DNA from: Adiantum capillus-veneris
Lineage: Eukaryota > Streptophyta > Polypodiopsida > Polypodiales > Pteridaceae
NCBI GenBank assembly: GCA_014529385.2
Contig: CM043971.1
Location: 87,496,840-87,560,839, forward strand
Length of the DNA: 64,000 nucleotides
Reading direction: 5' to 3'
Both the position numbers and the translations under genes were made by a program. This document shows positions 18,885 through 31,500 of the stretch, piece by piece (position 1 is the first letter of the stretch; every line of letters starts with the position of its first letter). The notes under the pieces were generated by a model, which searched no databases, had not been told where the DNA came from, and saw nothing but the letters and a program-made list of their open reading frames with translations.

Positions 18885-21306
18885 TGGCAGGCTCAGAGTA
18901 GACTCACTGTATCTCTCTCTCTCTCTCTGGCCTGCTCATGATGTGCTCGGATCTGGTGGATCTCTCTTTGGTGTGCTCGTCGGGTCCGGTATCCCACAAC
19001 TCTGGGTCGTCTCCTAGCTCTAACCACCTCTGCATGATGTAGAGTGACCCCTCTCTGTGTGGTAGGGATAGGGGGTGCTGGAGTCACTCAAAGAAAAAAA
19101 TCTGTAAGCTGGGACCGTCTATCTCCACTAGGTGACTATAGCATCATATCTCTATGTCTATGAATCTCAAGAAGAAAGTGTGCAAGCTGTCTCTGGTCTC
19201 TGGACTCCATGAGCTCTTTGAGTGTAGGCTGTCCTGAAAACAAGGCAGTGTAGTGGCTTCGTATACCATGGTAGGCTCGACAACTGCAAACATAATGCTC
19301 CTCGCTCTCCACCTTTACTCTACATATCCTGCATATCCTATGCTCTCTAGGAATATGAGCTGCTCGCCCTGCCTCAATCTCTAGTCTATGTGAAGAGACT
19401 CGAAGCTGTCCGATGGCTACTCTAAAACTGTGAGGCATGTAAACATCCATGTATCTAGGCCTCTGGATTAAGCCGTCCTATAGAATAGTCATGAACTGAT
19501 CCTTGTAGTACAGCATCTTCGATGGAAGAGACTGTCTTGATGTGATCCATGTCTCCCTGATATATAGCTGCCAAAGATCCTGTCTGAGGACCCGATTCCT
19601 CTCCTCATGGGAAAGGCGAATGAGTGGTGAGTCGGGGCCGTACTGAAAGGGTGGTAGCTGCTGGATATCCAAGCCATGGGTGTTGAACCACTATGTCATC
19701 TGTGCATACCATGATCCACTTTCTCCAGACTCAGCTAGCTGTCAGGATGCCTCAAGTGCTCTATATGATAGTCTGTCTGGGGGAGCTGTCGCACTCGCTG
19801 GATAAAACATACTGTCTAAAAAACAGCCTCTACTATCATAGGTGGTGCGGCTATCTCTGCTCTGATGATGTCATGTGCCACTGAGGGTTTCTCGCGTATC
19901 AAACGGGATAGCATGATAATCTGTGGGCGCTCAACCTGTGTCCACCAAGATCGTGTAAGACTCAGAGCCCAAATTGGTGTTGCATACATGAGAGCTGGAG
20001 TGATTAGTGTGTCAAAAATCCACCCCTTGGTGCGGGGCTCTTGAAAGTGTGCCTGGTGGCATCGTCGCTCTAGCATGGCTAGTTCCATGTATCCTTGTGT
20101 GATCCTGTCTTTGGCTGCACTTGCCATGGAAAATCGGCCTGTAGTAGCAGTAAAGGTGGTCCCCAAGTACACATATCAGTCAATGACCTCAACTCGCCCT
20201 CCTGCTAATCTGAAATTAGCTCTGGTCTTGACCTGTCTGGAAGTATGAAAAATGAGAACCTTGGTTTTACCAAGGTTCACTGTAAGACCTCTCCGTGTGC
20301 AAAAATCATCCAAAATCTGTAGATGTCGCTGTACTCCCATGATCAGCATATAACATAATGTGAACAGGTGTACTTGCTAAATCCACACTTCCTCCTCCAT
20401 CTCGAAGGATATGCTCTGACAACGTTGATATATAGCCCAAACAAAGTCGGCGATAGAGGGCAACCTTCCTTCACACCAATGGTGCTAGCAAGAGATGATG
20501 AAGTGTCTCTCGGACAGCGTACTCTAGCTGACACGCACTCGTATAGAGAGAAAATCCCCCAAAGCATCTCTGAAGGAAATCCCAGTGTCAAAAGGCGCTG
20601 GAAGAGTCTGTCACGTGGGACTCTGTCAAAAGCTTTGCGGAAATCCACAAAGCAGCAATGTAGACACCTCTTTTGCTGTGGTCTATGGTGGAAAAGGCCC
20701 GCTTGAAGCCAGCCTGACTTGGTGCTCGTAGCCTTTTGCGCTCAGCATAAGAGCTCAACTCTGCCTCCAATATTGCTCCATAAAGTTTGGCCAATGTGTG
20801 ACCAATCATGATAGTCCTGTAATTGCCTTGGTCAATATAAACGTGCTGAGTGTAAATATCAGAGAGAGCATGTGTGAAGTAGATAGTGGTGTGAGGTGTG
20901 GAGGTAGGTAATGTGTGTGGTGGGGGTGTGCTATCCAAAGAGAGAGAGAGATGTACGTATGGTCAGCCCCAATAGGTAGGGGAGGGATGGTAAGAGATGT
21001 AATTAAATGTGCAGCCTCTCTAGATCCAATGACATAATCCATTGTACTCCCTCCTTGTGGGGTTGATGAAGGGATGCATGTGAAGCCTCCTGAGTCCGGC
21101 CACTGGGTCATCCCATTATAAATAACGAGACGATGTTGTGAGCTTAGCCTGAGTAAGTGTCTCCCATAGGGCGTAGGCACTGATGTCCTCTCCACTCCTA
21201 CCTCATCTAGCGGGTGTAGAAGCTCCGAATCCTCAAAGTCATATGTCTCACATTGTCTACTCTGTGTCCACTCATTGAAGTCTCCCATGAGGAAGACCTC
21301 GCCAAG

Positions 21307-21316
<10 letters not shown>
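18885..21316 (-). pseudogene. LINE copy 1 (endonuclease, RT, C-terminal cysteine motif), degenerate
   Basis: Non-LTR retrotransposon on the minus strand. From 5' to 3': endonuclease end at about 21316-20900 (FLMGDFNEW with the catalytic D and N; STMDYVIGS; GADHTYISLSL with the catalytic D and H); RT at 20940-20343 (NYRTIMIGHTLAKLYG, FVDFRKAFD-like MDFRKAFDRVPRD, and IGVKEGCPLSPTLFGLYI); thumb at 20172-19816; and a CRICRVKVESEEHYVC cysteine-histidine motif at 19450-19136, characteristic of these plant LINEs. The YADD box lies in a damaged stretch near 20340. 5'-truncated at the endonuclease and with several frameshifts. It belongs to the same family as copies 2 and 3. Confidence 0.85.
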
Positions 21317-21344
<28 letters not shown>

Positions 21345-21350
21345 AAGAAA
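21317..21350. repeat. (GA)n/(GAAA)n tract joining LINE copies 1 and 2
   Basis: GA run passing into GAAAGAAAGAAA, directly before the GATATATTAACGTCTCG block. On the minus strand this is a (TTTC)n tail following the LINE 3' end, equivalent to the GGAAAGGAAA found before LINE copy 3 (25285-25305). Confidence 0.8.
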
Positions 21351-24300
21351 GATATATTAACGTCTCGAAAGAGCCAAAATGGCCCATGAGAAAAAAACTA
21401 TACATCTCGTAATACATCTCTCATCGACTGAAAAAGAAATAAGAGCTACTCAACACCATAGTGATGTTTGAGTCTACAAAGCTAAAACTAACCTCAAACT
21501 AAAAATATGTACAAATACATGACTAATTTCATCAAATCTGACCATCCACTCTCTATCTCCCTGTCCTCTATCCCAGGATATCCCGGATGGGTAGATCTAG
21601 TATAGAGAGTCCGCTGAAAGGTGGCACTCGTCCATGATGCCGAGCGATGATGGCTCTGATCTGGTGCAAATGGGAAGGACTGGGCCGTGACCGGGTGGTC
21701 GAGGGTGGCAAGTACGACACTGTGTAGTGGCCTGATCAAGACGGACTCCTCTAGGCCTCGATGGATGTGGTCTTGGGGGTGTGGTTGTATCCATAGGCGG
21801 AGTCTGTGTCCCAAAGTCCTCTCCATCTCCCTTGAAGAAGTCACGCATGGTGCGCTGTTGATCTGCTGATGGAGAACTGTCCTCTAATAGTCTGTCCCTA
21901 TGCCTTCTTAGCTCCAGTAAAAAGAGTCCGAGACATCTCTGGTCCTCATAATCCATCACCTGGCATAATGGTCCAAAGCCATCTCTGAAAAGAGAGTGGT
22001 ATCTCCCTCCGATCTTATAATAGACTGTATAGCGGCAAATGTAATGCTCCTCAGATTCCACCTCCTCGTGGCATAGCTGACACGTCCTATTTGTCTAAGC
22101 CATCTGCATGTATCTGCCTCTCTTGATACGTAGCTCATGGAAGGAGCTACGAATCTACGTGAAAGATGTACATCCATGTATGCTGACCATCTTCATGCCT
22201 AATGGCTCAGGAGGTCGTTGCCGGGTCCTCTCTGTCTCCAACTGCACAATATCTGATCTAATCACCCGGTTGCGCTCAATGCGCGTAAGTTGGAGGTGCG
22301 GGTAGTCCAGATTATACTGAAAGGGTGGAAGTGCATCCATATGTAGTCCATGTCTCCTAAACCATGTTTGTGTCTGTGCATACCAACAATCATGAACGCA
22401 TCCTCTGCTAACTGTTTGGAGGAATCTAGTGCCAATCTCAAATATTTGTCTTGGGGGATCTCCCATATGCGATGTAGGCCTGTCACACTCTAAAATAGGG
22501 CCTCTGTAAATATGGAGGATGCTGCCATCTCCGCTCTGACAATAGCATGTGGTATTGATGCCTTGCACCGGATCATCTGTGCAATCATCATAACTAATGG
22601 TCTCTCCATCCGCCTCCACTCCTTTGTACTGAGGCTAGGCCCCCACACAATGGATCCATACAACAATGCTGGGGTGACCAGCAACTCGAACAACCAAAGC
22701 TTCGTGCACGGCTCCTGAAACTCTACATTGACACACTGCCTCTCAAGCCTCCCCAAAGCTGTGAAGCCCCTGTCCAATCTAGCATTTTCTGCTTGCTTCT
22801 GTGAGAAGCACGGACCCGTAAAAGTCACTCCTAAGTATAGTTAAGACCGTACCTGCTCCACCACCTCCCCTCTAAATGTGAACCAGTGCTCTGCTCGAGT
22901 GACCCATGCCTGTGTGGTGCTGAACATCATAGCCTTGGTTTTCCCAAGGTTCACTGTCAAGTCCCTATCTCTGGAGAGCATCGAACTGTCTATGCAGCCC
23001 CTGTGGAGAGTCCAAAATCAATACCACATTGTCTGCATACAAAAGAAGTGGTATCATCACCCTTGCCAGGATGGATCCTACATCACCATATGTATCCACA
23101 TACTCTGAGAGCTCATCGATGTAAATCCCAAAGAGAGTGGGAGACAGTGGACATCCCTGTTTCACCCCAATGGTACTTTCAATAGCATATGAAAGTCCGG
23201 GCCCTCACCCTCCCAGTCCACCAACTCATACAATGCATAAATCCCCCATCAAATAGCCCGTGGAACTCCTATATCCTGTACCTCTGCATCAAATGAAATC
23301 TCGGGAGAGAATCAAATGCCTTGCGAAAGTCCACAAAGCAACAATATAGTCTCCTCCTGTCTCCCTGTGCCCGTTGCTCCTCTATCAATGCCCAAAGAGT
23401 CAATATGTGATCGAGAGTGGAGAACCCTCACCAAAAACTAGCCTGTCCTCTAGCCCTGTGGCCATGTCTCTCTGTCCAAACACTGAGCTCTCTCTCTAAG
23501 ATAGACCCATAAATCTTGGCCAGGTAATGCCCAGTCATAGTGGTCCTATAATTGCCCTGTATCATTGGATCCCCACTTTTGAAAAGTGGGACTATGGTAT
23601 TGGCCATCCAGCTGGTTGGAAAACCCTCACAAACCACCCTGTTAAACATGTGTGCCAAAAGGGGGGCCAATTCCCTACATGCATAGATGAAGTGCTCACC
23701 CACAAGCCCATCCTAATCTTGGGCTCTCTCATGTTGTAATCTGTTGATGGCCTCTACGACCTTATGCACAGTAAAGAAGTCGCTCATGTGCGGTCTAATG
23801 TCCCCTGGCTATGGAATGGGTGGTTGTCTTGGGATATCATGCAGTGCCTCTGCATAAGCTCTCCATGCCTCTGGAGCTGTAATGGGGGTACTCGGCTGTC
23901 TCTCCTGAAACATCCTCCATGCCCTCTTGCTGTCCTGACTCAAGAACAACTGGTATATCTCGTCCTCCAGGTGTATTGGGTAGGCCCTCTTCTTCCGACG
24001 AATAAGACGGCGAAAGATTATCTGTGCATGCTTATGGGTACATGCCCCACAAGCCTCCTTTCTCTGAAGCATCTTCCGGGTCTCTGAGCACTCATCATTA
24101 TACCAACTGTTGCACGGAGGAGTGCAACGCGGAGGGGCTGCTGATGCTAGTGTACATGGGAAGGCCAATCCTATTGATGCACGTAACACATGTGCCATAC
24201 CCTGGGTGAGCTCTACTGCCCACGTTGGGGAATAAGTATTTTGTGAGGTTACCAAGGGTGAGTCAGCGCCAGGTGACTCTGGATGTAGTTGCGTGATGAT

Positions 24301-24430
24301 ACCTAATCTCCTGCATTCTTTTGGGTAAACTCTCCAAGAGAGTCCAAAGCACTGAAGTCCCACTCTAGTCTGTAGATCCAAGCAACGAATCTGTCCAAGA
24401 AGAGATTCAAGATCCTCTCCCTAAGTCCAT
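21351..24430 (-). pseudogene. LINE copy 2 (linker, RT, C-terminal region, 3' UTR), degenerate
   Basis: Minus-strand LINE of the same family. 3' UTR 21351-21600 begins GATATATTAACGTCTCG and includes the block ACTCAACACCATAGTGATG. The C-terminal cysteine motif region (VESEEHYICRYTVYY) is at 22061-21597, thumb 22828-22155, palm pieces at 23165-22965 (KQGCPLSPTLFGIYIDEL; YADN in place of YADD), RT N-terminus 23703-23428 (ANTIVPLFKSGDP, NYRTTMTGHYLAKIYG), and the endonuclease-RT linker 24381-23809 (WYNDECSETRKM). The endonuclease is missing: at about 24430 the sequence changes to Copia-like gag leader. Multiple frameshifts. Confidence 0.85.
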
Positions 24431-25262
24431 GGAGATGCTCATGTGCAAGCAAGTGATCTGACATGATGGCTTGTACTTTAATTCTCCATACTGCGCAGTT
24501 ATGCATATCCAAATTCTTATCCTCAGCAAATTGTGTGAGGGCATAATGACTAGATGTACCGTTCCGTGAGGCCGACGTGATCACGAAAGATGGAGAAGGC
24601 ACCATTGTAGAGGATGCGGTCGCCTTCCGGGGTTGTTGCTTCTTATTCTTGTCGGATGCAGTCGCCATACAGGATGCTAAGGGAATGGTGTGCTGATGTG
24701 ATCCACAAGTTGCAAGCCCCCTCTGGAGATAGAAACCACTAAAAGAAGCTAGAGAGATCGATAGTCCAAGTATCAATGTTGGGGATCTAAAGCCGTAGAA
24801 GAGGATGCTGGGTTAGTAGGCAAATAACACAAGTGATAGGTGGCTGTCCATCAAGAAAACACAGATGCGAGGGGCTGAAAATTGCTGTAAAACAGGAAAT
24901 TCAGCGTGCTCGTAGTTTCCGGCTTGCAAATAGCATCCTTCGAGTAATCTCCTGTTATGTAGTCGTGCAATAGAATGAAATAGAGAAAAACAGCACCAAA
25001 AGAGTGTCCAAAAATGCCATTGCGGTTACCTCGCAAGAGGGTAGATCCGTCCAGGGTAGATGTTGCCGCCCCTACCCAATAGACTGGAAAAATTGGCGCC
25101 TTTTGGTTAGAAAAAAAAATGATGATCTGAGAAAAACGCAGCCTCAAAAAATGCAGCCTTGCCTGATGTAGGCAATGGGCTCCAGAGATGGAGCCGCTAG
25201 CACAAGGGGAGGGAGGGACGGCTGATCATGGCGTCTGATACCATGTGAGAGTGGTGGAGAGA
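24430..25262 (-). pseudogene. Copia-like gag leader fused to LINE copy 2
   Basis: On the minus strand, from 25242 to 25229, TGGTATCAGACGCC resembles the initiator-tRNA-Met primer binding site (TGGTATCAGAGC) and directly follows CTCTCACA, which looks like an LTR end. Downstream an ATG at 24668 opens a frame MATASDKNKK, rich in S, T and K, that passes into NCAVWRIKVQAIMSDHLL, spaced like a Copia gag start (N-x-x-x-W-x-x-x-M/I). The same frame then runs without a break into the LINE at about 24430. No full LTR is present. This is best explained as a chimera of a Copia transcript and a LINE; the gag call is by pattern only. Confidence 0.5.
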
Positions 25263-25305
25263 GCATGCAAGAACACCAACGCAAGGAGGGAGAAAGGAAA
25301 GGAAA

Positions 25306-28300
25306 GATATATTAACGTCTCGAAAGAGACAAAATGGCCCATGTGACAAAAGACTATACATCTGGTAATAAGTCTCTCATCAACTGAAACCAAAATAAGA
25401 AATAAGATCTACTCAACACCATAGTGATGTTTGAGTTTACAAAGCTAAAACTGAGAATATGTACAAATACATGACTGAGCCCATCCAAATTTTATCATCA
25501 CTTCTCTATCTACTTGTTCTCTATCTTAGGATATCCCGAATGTGTAGATTCAATATAGAGAGGCCGTTGAAAGGTGGCACTCGTCTCCGATGTCGAGCAA
25601 TGATGGCTCTGATATGGTGCTAATGGCGGGGTGTGGGTTGAGGACCGGATGGTCGAGGACGAGGAGTACGACACTGTGCAGTGGCCTGATCATTAGAAAA
25701 TTTCGAAGGTCATTTGGAGGGCTTTGTAAGAAATTGTATTTTTCTCTTTAGAAACTTTTTTTAAAATGCACTTGCACTTTGTGAGTACGTCCAAAAAGAA
25801 AACCAGACACTCTAAAAAATAGATTTATATTCCCAATCGTCTTTGAAAACAGTTACTTTTTTATTTAATGCGAGCGTTTTTTTCAAAAGGTAGGTGCGAC
25901 GCATTTAATGTAGCTTACGTCATCACTGGAACTTGAAAAGTCGCAAACTGTCAAATAGTAATAGATTTTGAGGCTTTTGACACCACAAATGTGTCCGAAA
26001 CGCCAAAATACCGTAAAAACGAATGTCTACTTGTTTCGTTCCGACATTCGGAGAGGCAAAAAATGTCAAAAAACCCCAAAAAATGGGATTTTTTTTAACG
26101 TCGCGCGAAGAGGCATTCTAAAATTCTAGAATGCTCTCTACGCACCGTTAGTACAAAGCTTCTTTTAGTGGTTTTTTGACACTTATCTTTGAAGAAAGCC
26201 CTCTTTTAGAGGTTTTTTGACATTTTAAGCTCCCTAAAAAGAGGGAAAAATGAGTTTTTTACTAATGGTGCATGAGGAGGCATTCCAAAGCTCCCTCGCG
26301 CGCCATTAGTAAAATGTTTTTTTAGAGGTTTTTGACATTTTTTGCCTCTTTGGATGTCGGAGCGAGGCAATTAAACATTCATTTCTAAGATATTTGGGCG
26401 TTTTGGACGCAGTGACAGTATCAAAAGCTTCAAAATCTTCCACCAATTGATAGTTTTGTGACTTTTTGAGTTCCATTGATGACGTAAGCCATATTAAATG
26501 CACCGCATCTACCTTATGAAAAAGGTGCTTGCATTAAATGAAAGAGAGTGATCGTCTTCAAGGACCACTAGATTATTAAATGAGGAGAGGGACACCTTTT
26601 ATATTTTTGTTAATATCAATCTATTTTTCTACGTAACATAGGTTCTTCTCTCATTGGAGGAGCTTATTTTCCTCTCTCTTCCAAAAGGCCCTCCAAAAGA
26701 CCTCCAAAATCTCCTAATGGAAGACGAACTCCTCTAAGCCCCGATGGACGTGGTCCTGGGGGTGTGGTTGTATCCATAGCGGAGTCTGTGTCCCAAGGTC
26801 CTCTCCATCTCTCCTGAAGAAATCATGCATGGTGCGTTGTCGATCTGCCGGTGGAGAATTGTCCTGTAATAGTCTGTCCCTATGTCTACTCAACTCCAGT
26901 AAGAAAACTCCGAGGCATCTCCGGTCCAAAGCCCTCTCTGAAAAGGTAGTGGTATCTCCCTATGATCTCGTAATAGACTGTGTAGGGGCAAATGTAATGC
27001 TCCTCAGATTCCACCTCCTGGTGGCATATCTGACATGTCCTATCTATCCTGGCCATCTCCATGTATCTACCTATGTCGATGCGTAGCTGATGGGAGGAGG
27101 TACGCATCTGTCCAATGGCACTACGCAACCCATGTGAGAGATGTACATCCATGTATGTTGGCCGAATCACAAATCCCTCCAACGAAACATGCAAGAATTG
27201 GTCCCTGTAATGGGCCATCTTCGTGCCTAATGGCTCTAGAGGTCGTTGCCAGGTCTTCTCTATCTTTAGCTGCACAATATCTGATCTGATCACCCGCTTA
27301 TGCTCAGTGCACGTAAGCTGGAGGTGCGGCCAGTCCAAGCTATACTGGAAGGGTGGAAGGGCATCCATCTGTAGTCCATGTCTCCCAAACCATGTCTGCA
27401 TCAATGCATACCAACAATCATGAACTCCATCCTCTGGTAAATTTCTGGAGGAATCTAGTGCCAATCTCAAATATCTCCCTGTGGGAGCTCCCATATGCGA
27501 TGTAGACCTGTCACACTATGAAATATGGCCTTTGTCACTATGGAGGATGCTGCCATCACCGCTCTGACAATAGCATGTGAAATTGATGCCTTGCACTGGA
27601 TCATCTGTGTATAAATAGTGGTCTCTCCATACGCCTCCACTCCTCTGTGTTGAGGCTAGGTCCCCACACCATGGATCCATACAACAATGCCGGGATGACC
27701 AACGATTTGAACAACCAAAGCTTCATGTGCGGCTCTTGAAACTGTACATGAGCACATTGCCTCTCAAGCCTCCCCAAAGCTGCGAATCCTAAGTCCAACC
27801 TAGCATCTGCTACTTGCTTCAGTGATAAGCGTGGGCTTATAAAAGTCACTCCTAAGTATACATAAGACTGTACCTGCTCCAGCATCTCCCTTATAAATGT
27901 GAACTGGTGCTCTTCTTGAGTGACCCATGCCTGTGTGGTGTTGAACACCATAACCTTGGTTTTCCCAAGGTTCACTGTCAAGTCCCTATCGACACAAAAT
28001 CTCTGGAGAGCATCCGATTGTCTTTGTAGCCCCACTGGAGAGTCCGTAATCAATACCACATCGTCTGCATACAAAAGAAGTGGTATCATCACCCCTTCCA
28101 GGCTGGATCGTGCATCACCATATGTATCCACATACTCTGAGAGCTCATCGATGTAAATCTCAAAGAGAGTGGGAGACAGTGGACATCGATGTTTCACCCC
28201 AATGGTACTTTCAATAGCATCTGAAATTCCACCCGGGGTCCTCACCCTCCCAGTCACTGACTCATACAATGCATAAATCCCCCATCGAATAGCCTCTGGA

Positions 28301-28530
28301 ACTCCTATATCCCGTAGCCTCTCCATCAAACAAAATCTCGGGACAGAATCAAATGCCTTGCGGAAGTCCACAAAGCAACAATATAGTCTCCTCCTGTCTC
28401 CCTGTGCCCGCCGCTCCTCTATCAATTCCCGAAGAGTCAGTATGTGATCCAAAGTGGAGAACCCTCGCCGAAAACCAGCCTGTCCTCTAGAGATAGCACT
28501 AGAGATAGACTCTCCCAATCATGAACCGAT
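25306..28530 (-). pseudogene. LINE copy 3, split by a foldback element, RT partly open
   Basis: Minus-strand LINE whose 3' UTR (25306-25690) matches that of copy 2 and whose body resumes at 26720, after the foldback insertion. 28518-27601 is a 305-codon open RT frame: RGQAGFRRGFSTLDHIL, CCFVDFRKAFDSVPR (first catalytic D), STIGVKHRCPLSPTLFEIYI, LLLYADDVVLITDS with the intact YADD box, and the thumb. 27494-26886 has the C-terminal region with RTCQICHQEVESEEHYIC. The 5' part (endonuclease and linker) is absent beyond 28530. This is the best preserved RT of the three copies but it is truncated. Confidence 0.88.
25691..26719. mobile_element. Foldback (long inverted repeat) DNA element, about 1.0 kb, inserted in LINE copy 3
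   Basis: The left end reads CATTAGAAAATTTCGAAGG and the complement of the right end CATTAGGAGATTTTGGAGG. The match continues inward for roughly 500 bp per arm; for example TTTAATGTAGCTTACGTCAT near 25908 pairs with the complement of ATGACGTAAGCCATATTAAA near 26479. The centre is near 26205. No coding capacity. Comparison with LINE copy 2 (CCTGATCAAGACGG near 21730) shows that LINE sequence is interrupted exactly here. The duplication at the target is not clear (flanks CCTGAT and GAAGACG), so the superfamily is unknown; Mutator-like foldback or MITE are possible. Confidence 0.85.
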
Positions 28531-31500
28531 GAATAGAGTGAACCTCCACAGTGCCTATTATTAGGACCTAGAGGTGGTACAAAAGATGAACATGTCTCAA
28601 AAGAGGAGGCTGCATCACATGTCAGCAATGTGTGCCCTTAATGGTGAAACCCTAAAAAACCCCACAGATGGGTAGAAAATGGAAAACCAGTGTGAAACTC
28701 AAGAAGCCGTACTGGACGCGTGCAAGAGTGTGCGGTCATGCAACCTACGTGAGACGCAGTGGGTGGCTAGCTTGGGAAACTCACTAGCCGTACAAAATGC
28801 CATGCGTGTCAAAGTAGCAGTGGTCTATACGTACTCCAATAAAAAAGGGGGCCTAAATGCGGACAACCAATTAGTAAGGGAGGTGGAGGCTCGGGGGGTT
28901 CACTATGTGTAAAACTACCATATCACGTGCGTTTAAGACATGTTTGTAAAACCCCTTATCTGTGAATTTTGCTAAGAATATAATGTACCCTTTTCTTTTA
29001 AAATCTGTAAGTTTTTTTCATATTTGAAAAAATAATACAAAACATAAGAACAAGTAATGAGCATCAAAGGACAACAAGGATACAAAACATAAAGTACTAT
29101 GAATAATCATGCAGAGTGAATTTTTTGCTTCTAAAAGATGGGTGAATCATAGTAAAAAACTAGACAACATAAAGCAAAAAAATACTCGAACAGTCATGAA
29201 GATTAAACCACTTGAAATTTTAGTTTTATGCATGAAACACAAGCAATCAATTATGACCCTAGACTAATGCAAGTTCATAAACCTACTAGCCTAAAAACTA
29301 TGTGACCAATCTTAATAAATCATTCAAATCTATCATGTCTATGGGCTATAAAAAAGCTCCTAATCTATTAGTACATTGTCACATCTTTTTGAAGCTCATG
29401 GAAGTTTTTTTTTTGTCATTCATTGAAAAAAGTAAAGCACAATATAAGGCTACCACCCCAAGGCAATTCTAGCTACAACTCTAAGGCTTCTTGAACACTC
29501 AAGGAGGTGTTCCAAGAATCTACTATCCTATCAAGGCGACGGCTAACCCCTATCAGCCCAGAGCATTGGTAAGGGCCTTGACCAAGCGAGCCAAAGTGAT
29601 TCCCCTCGCCTACCAAGTGCCAATAAGGCGCTAGGCCTCACATAGACACAACATAACATAGAAATTTACTTTTCATGTGTCTAGTAGCATTTTTGTTACT
29701 TTTTCTTGACAGTTTTTACTTCATTCATTCATTTTGTTAGCACTTTTTTATTCCTTCCAACATAAGATGCTTATGGAAAATGGACTAAAGGACTAAAAGC
29801 CTAATCATAGCCCTAGGTCATGTTAAAAATGAATGGAATATTAAAACTATCACTAGGAATTTAGGACTAATGAGAAATGAACCTACATTAACTTAAGGTC
29901 AAGGCCAATTACCTATGATTAGCACACATAAAACCTAATTTTTTGATGACTTAATATTCACAAAGAAAAGTGTTGAAACTTTAGGATGCCTAGTTTTTGA
30001 ACATAAAATAACCATAGCTTAGAAGTAGAAATTACTTAAGCTAAGCATAGAGAATGGAGAGATGAACAAAAGAGAAAAATCATGGAAGGATTACACCTAT
30101 CCATGCTCTTTTGAGCATCCTTGAGCAATCATCCACTTGGTAGAGAAGTCTCTTGATCTTTTTATTTGCAAAAGAAGTTAATTTGAAGCTAATTGTAAAC
30201 ACAAGCTTCAAAGGTCTTTTATTGAAAGCAAAAAGCACACAAAAACATTAATGAAATCCTAATGCTAGGGTCTTATACACCCGAATTTACCAAAGGGAAA
30301 AAAGTGCCTTTGGTTATGCACATGATGCTCTAAAGAATCAAATGAATGCATACATATCAAAAATGACAGATAAAATGAGCTTTTACATAAGCAAATTTTG
30401 CAATTTAAAGTCTCTCATGCATGATTCAAAAGTTGATTAGTTTCTAGCTCAATGAAATATGGAATTTAAAACAAGACAAGAGCTGAAAATAATGCAACTT
30501 TGATGAAATGAAGTGGCTCTTGAAAGCCAAATTTTACAATTTTAAAAGCTCCAAACAAGTTGGCCAACAACTAGCTCACATGAAATTTTACAATTTTTAG
30601 AGTAATCTATGAGCTAGAGATTACTGTAACTTGATAAAATGAAAATGAATGGCTCTCAATAGCCAAATTTTGAAATATATTGCAATGATGATCCCTTCTT
30701 GGATCAATGAAAGTTTAACCTTGCCGCACCCCTTCAAAAACAGCTCAAATCATTAGTGTTTTTTAGCATTTGGAAATTCAACACAAGCACTAAAAGCATG
30801 CTCAATCACAAGCCCAAAATTTTACTGATCTCTCTTGGCCACCAAACAAGCTTAAATTTATTGCTTTGCAATGATTTCTCATTCAATTCATGCACTGAAA
30901 TGTACAATCAATGAGAAGCCCAAACTTTAGTGATCTCTTTTTGCAAGAAGCTTAATTTTAGTGCTTTCCCCATGATTTTTTATTCAATTTAAGCACTAAA
31001 ACATAACAAGCAAGTCGAGTCCAAGCATAACATCTCTCGACCAAGAGCCAATTCAATGTCAATGGTACTTCTAAAAGTGAAGCTCTCATGTTAAGAAGAG
31101 CTTATTGTTTAGTGTAGAAGAGATCTCGATCAACCCTAGTATCCATGTCAAGAAAGATAGACCTAGATTTTACCATAAAGTGCACAAAATTGTCTTCTCT
31201 CAATAATCAAGGATGGCTCCAATTAGCAAATAAAAAACATATGTATGCCTTGATTAAATGATGAGGTAGATGATAATAGCCGGATTTTGCAATTCATAGT
31301 AATGAAAATCTCTTACATGCTCGGTGAAACTTGATATTAATATCCCCATTACAACAATCAATCATCAATGCATGAAAGAAGTTCTCCCTCTATCCAAGAC
31401 CAAAATCCCAAAATTTTAATGCCTTCATGCACAAATTGACAATGAATATGCATAAGGTGAACTCTTGTAATAAGCACAATTGGTGGCATACATGGCAAAA

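Noticed and set aside
25691-26719. PIF/Harbinger assignment from TTA/TAA at the ends
   Set aside because: TTA at the left and TAA at the right are inverted copies and so belong to the terminal inverted repeat, not to a direct target duplication.
28679-28912. 77-codon frame starting MENQCETQEA
   Set aside because: Could be chance; no domain, no neighbours in frame.
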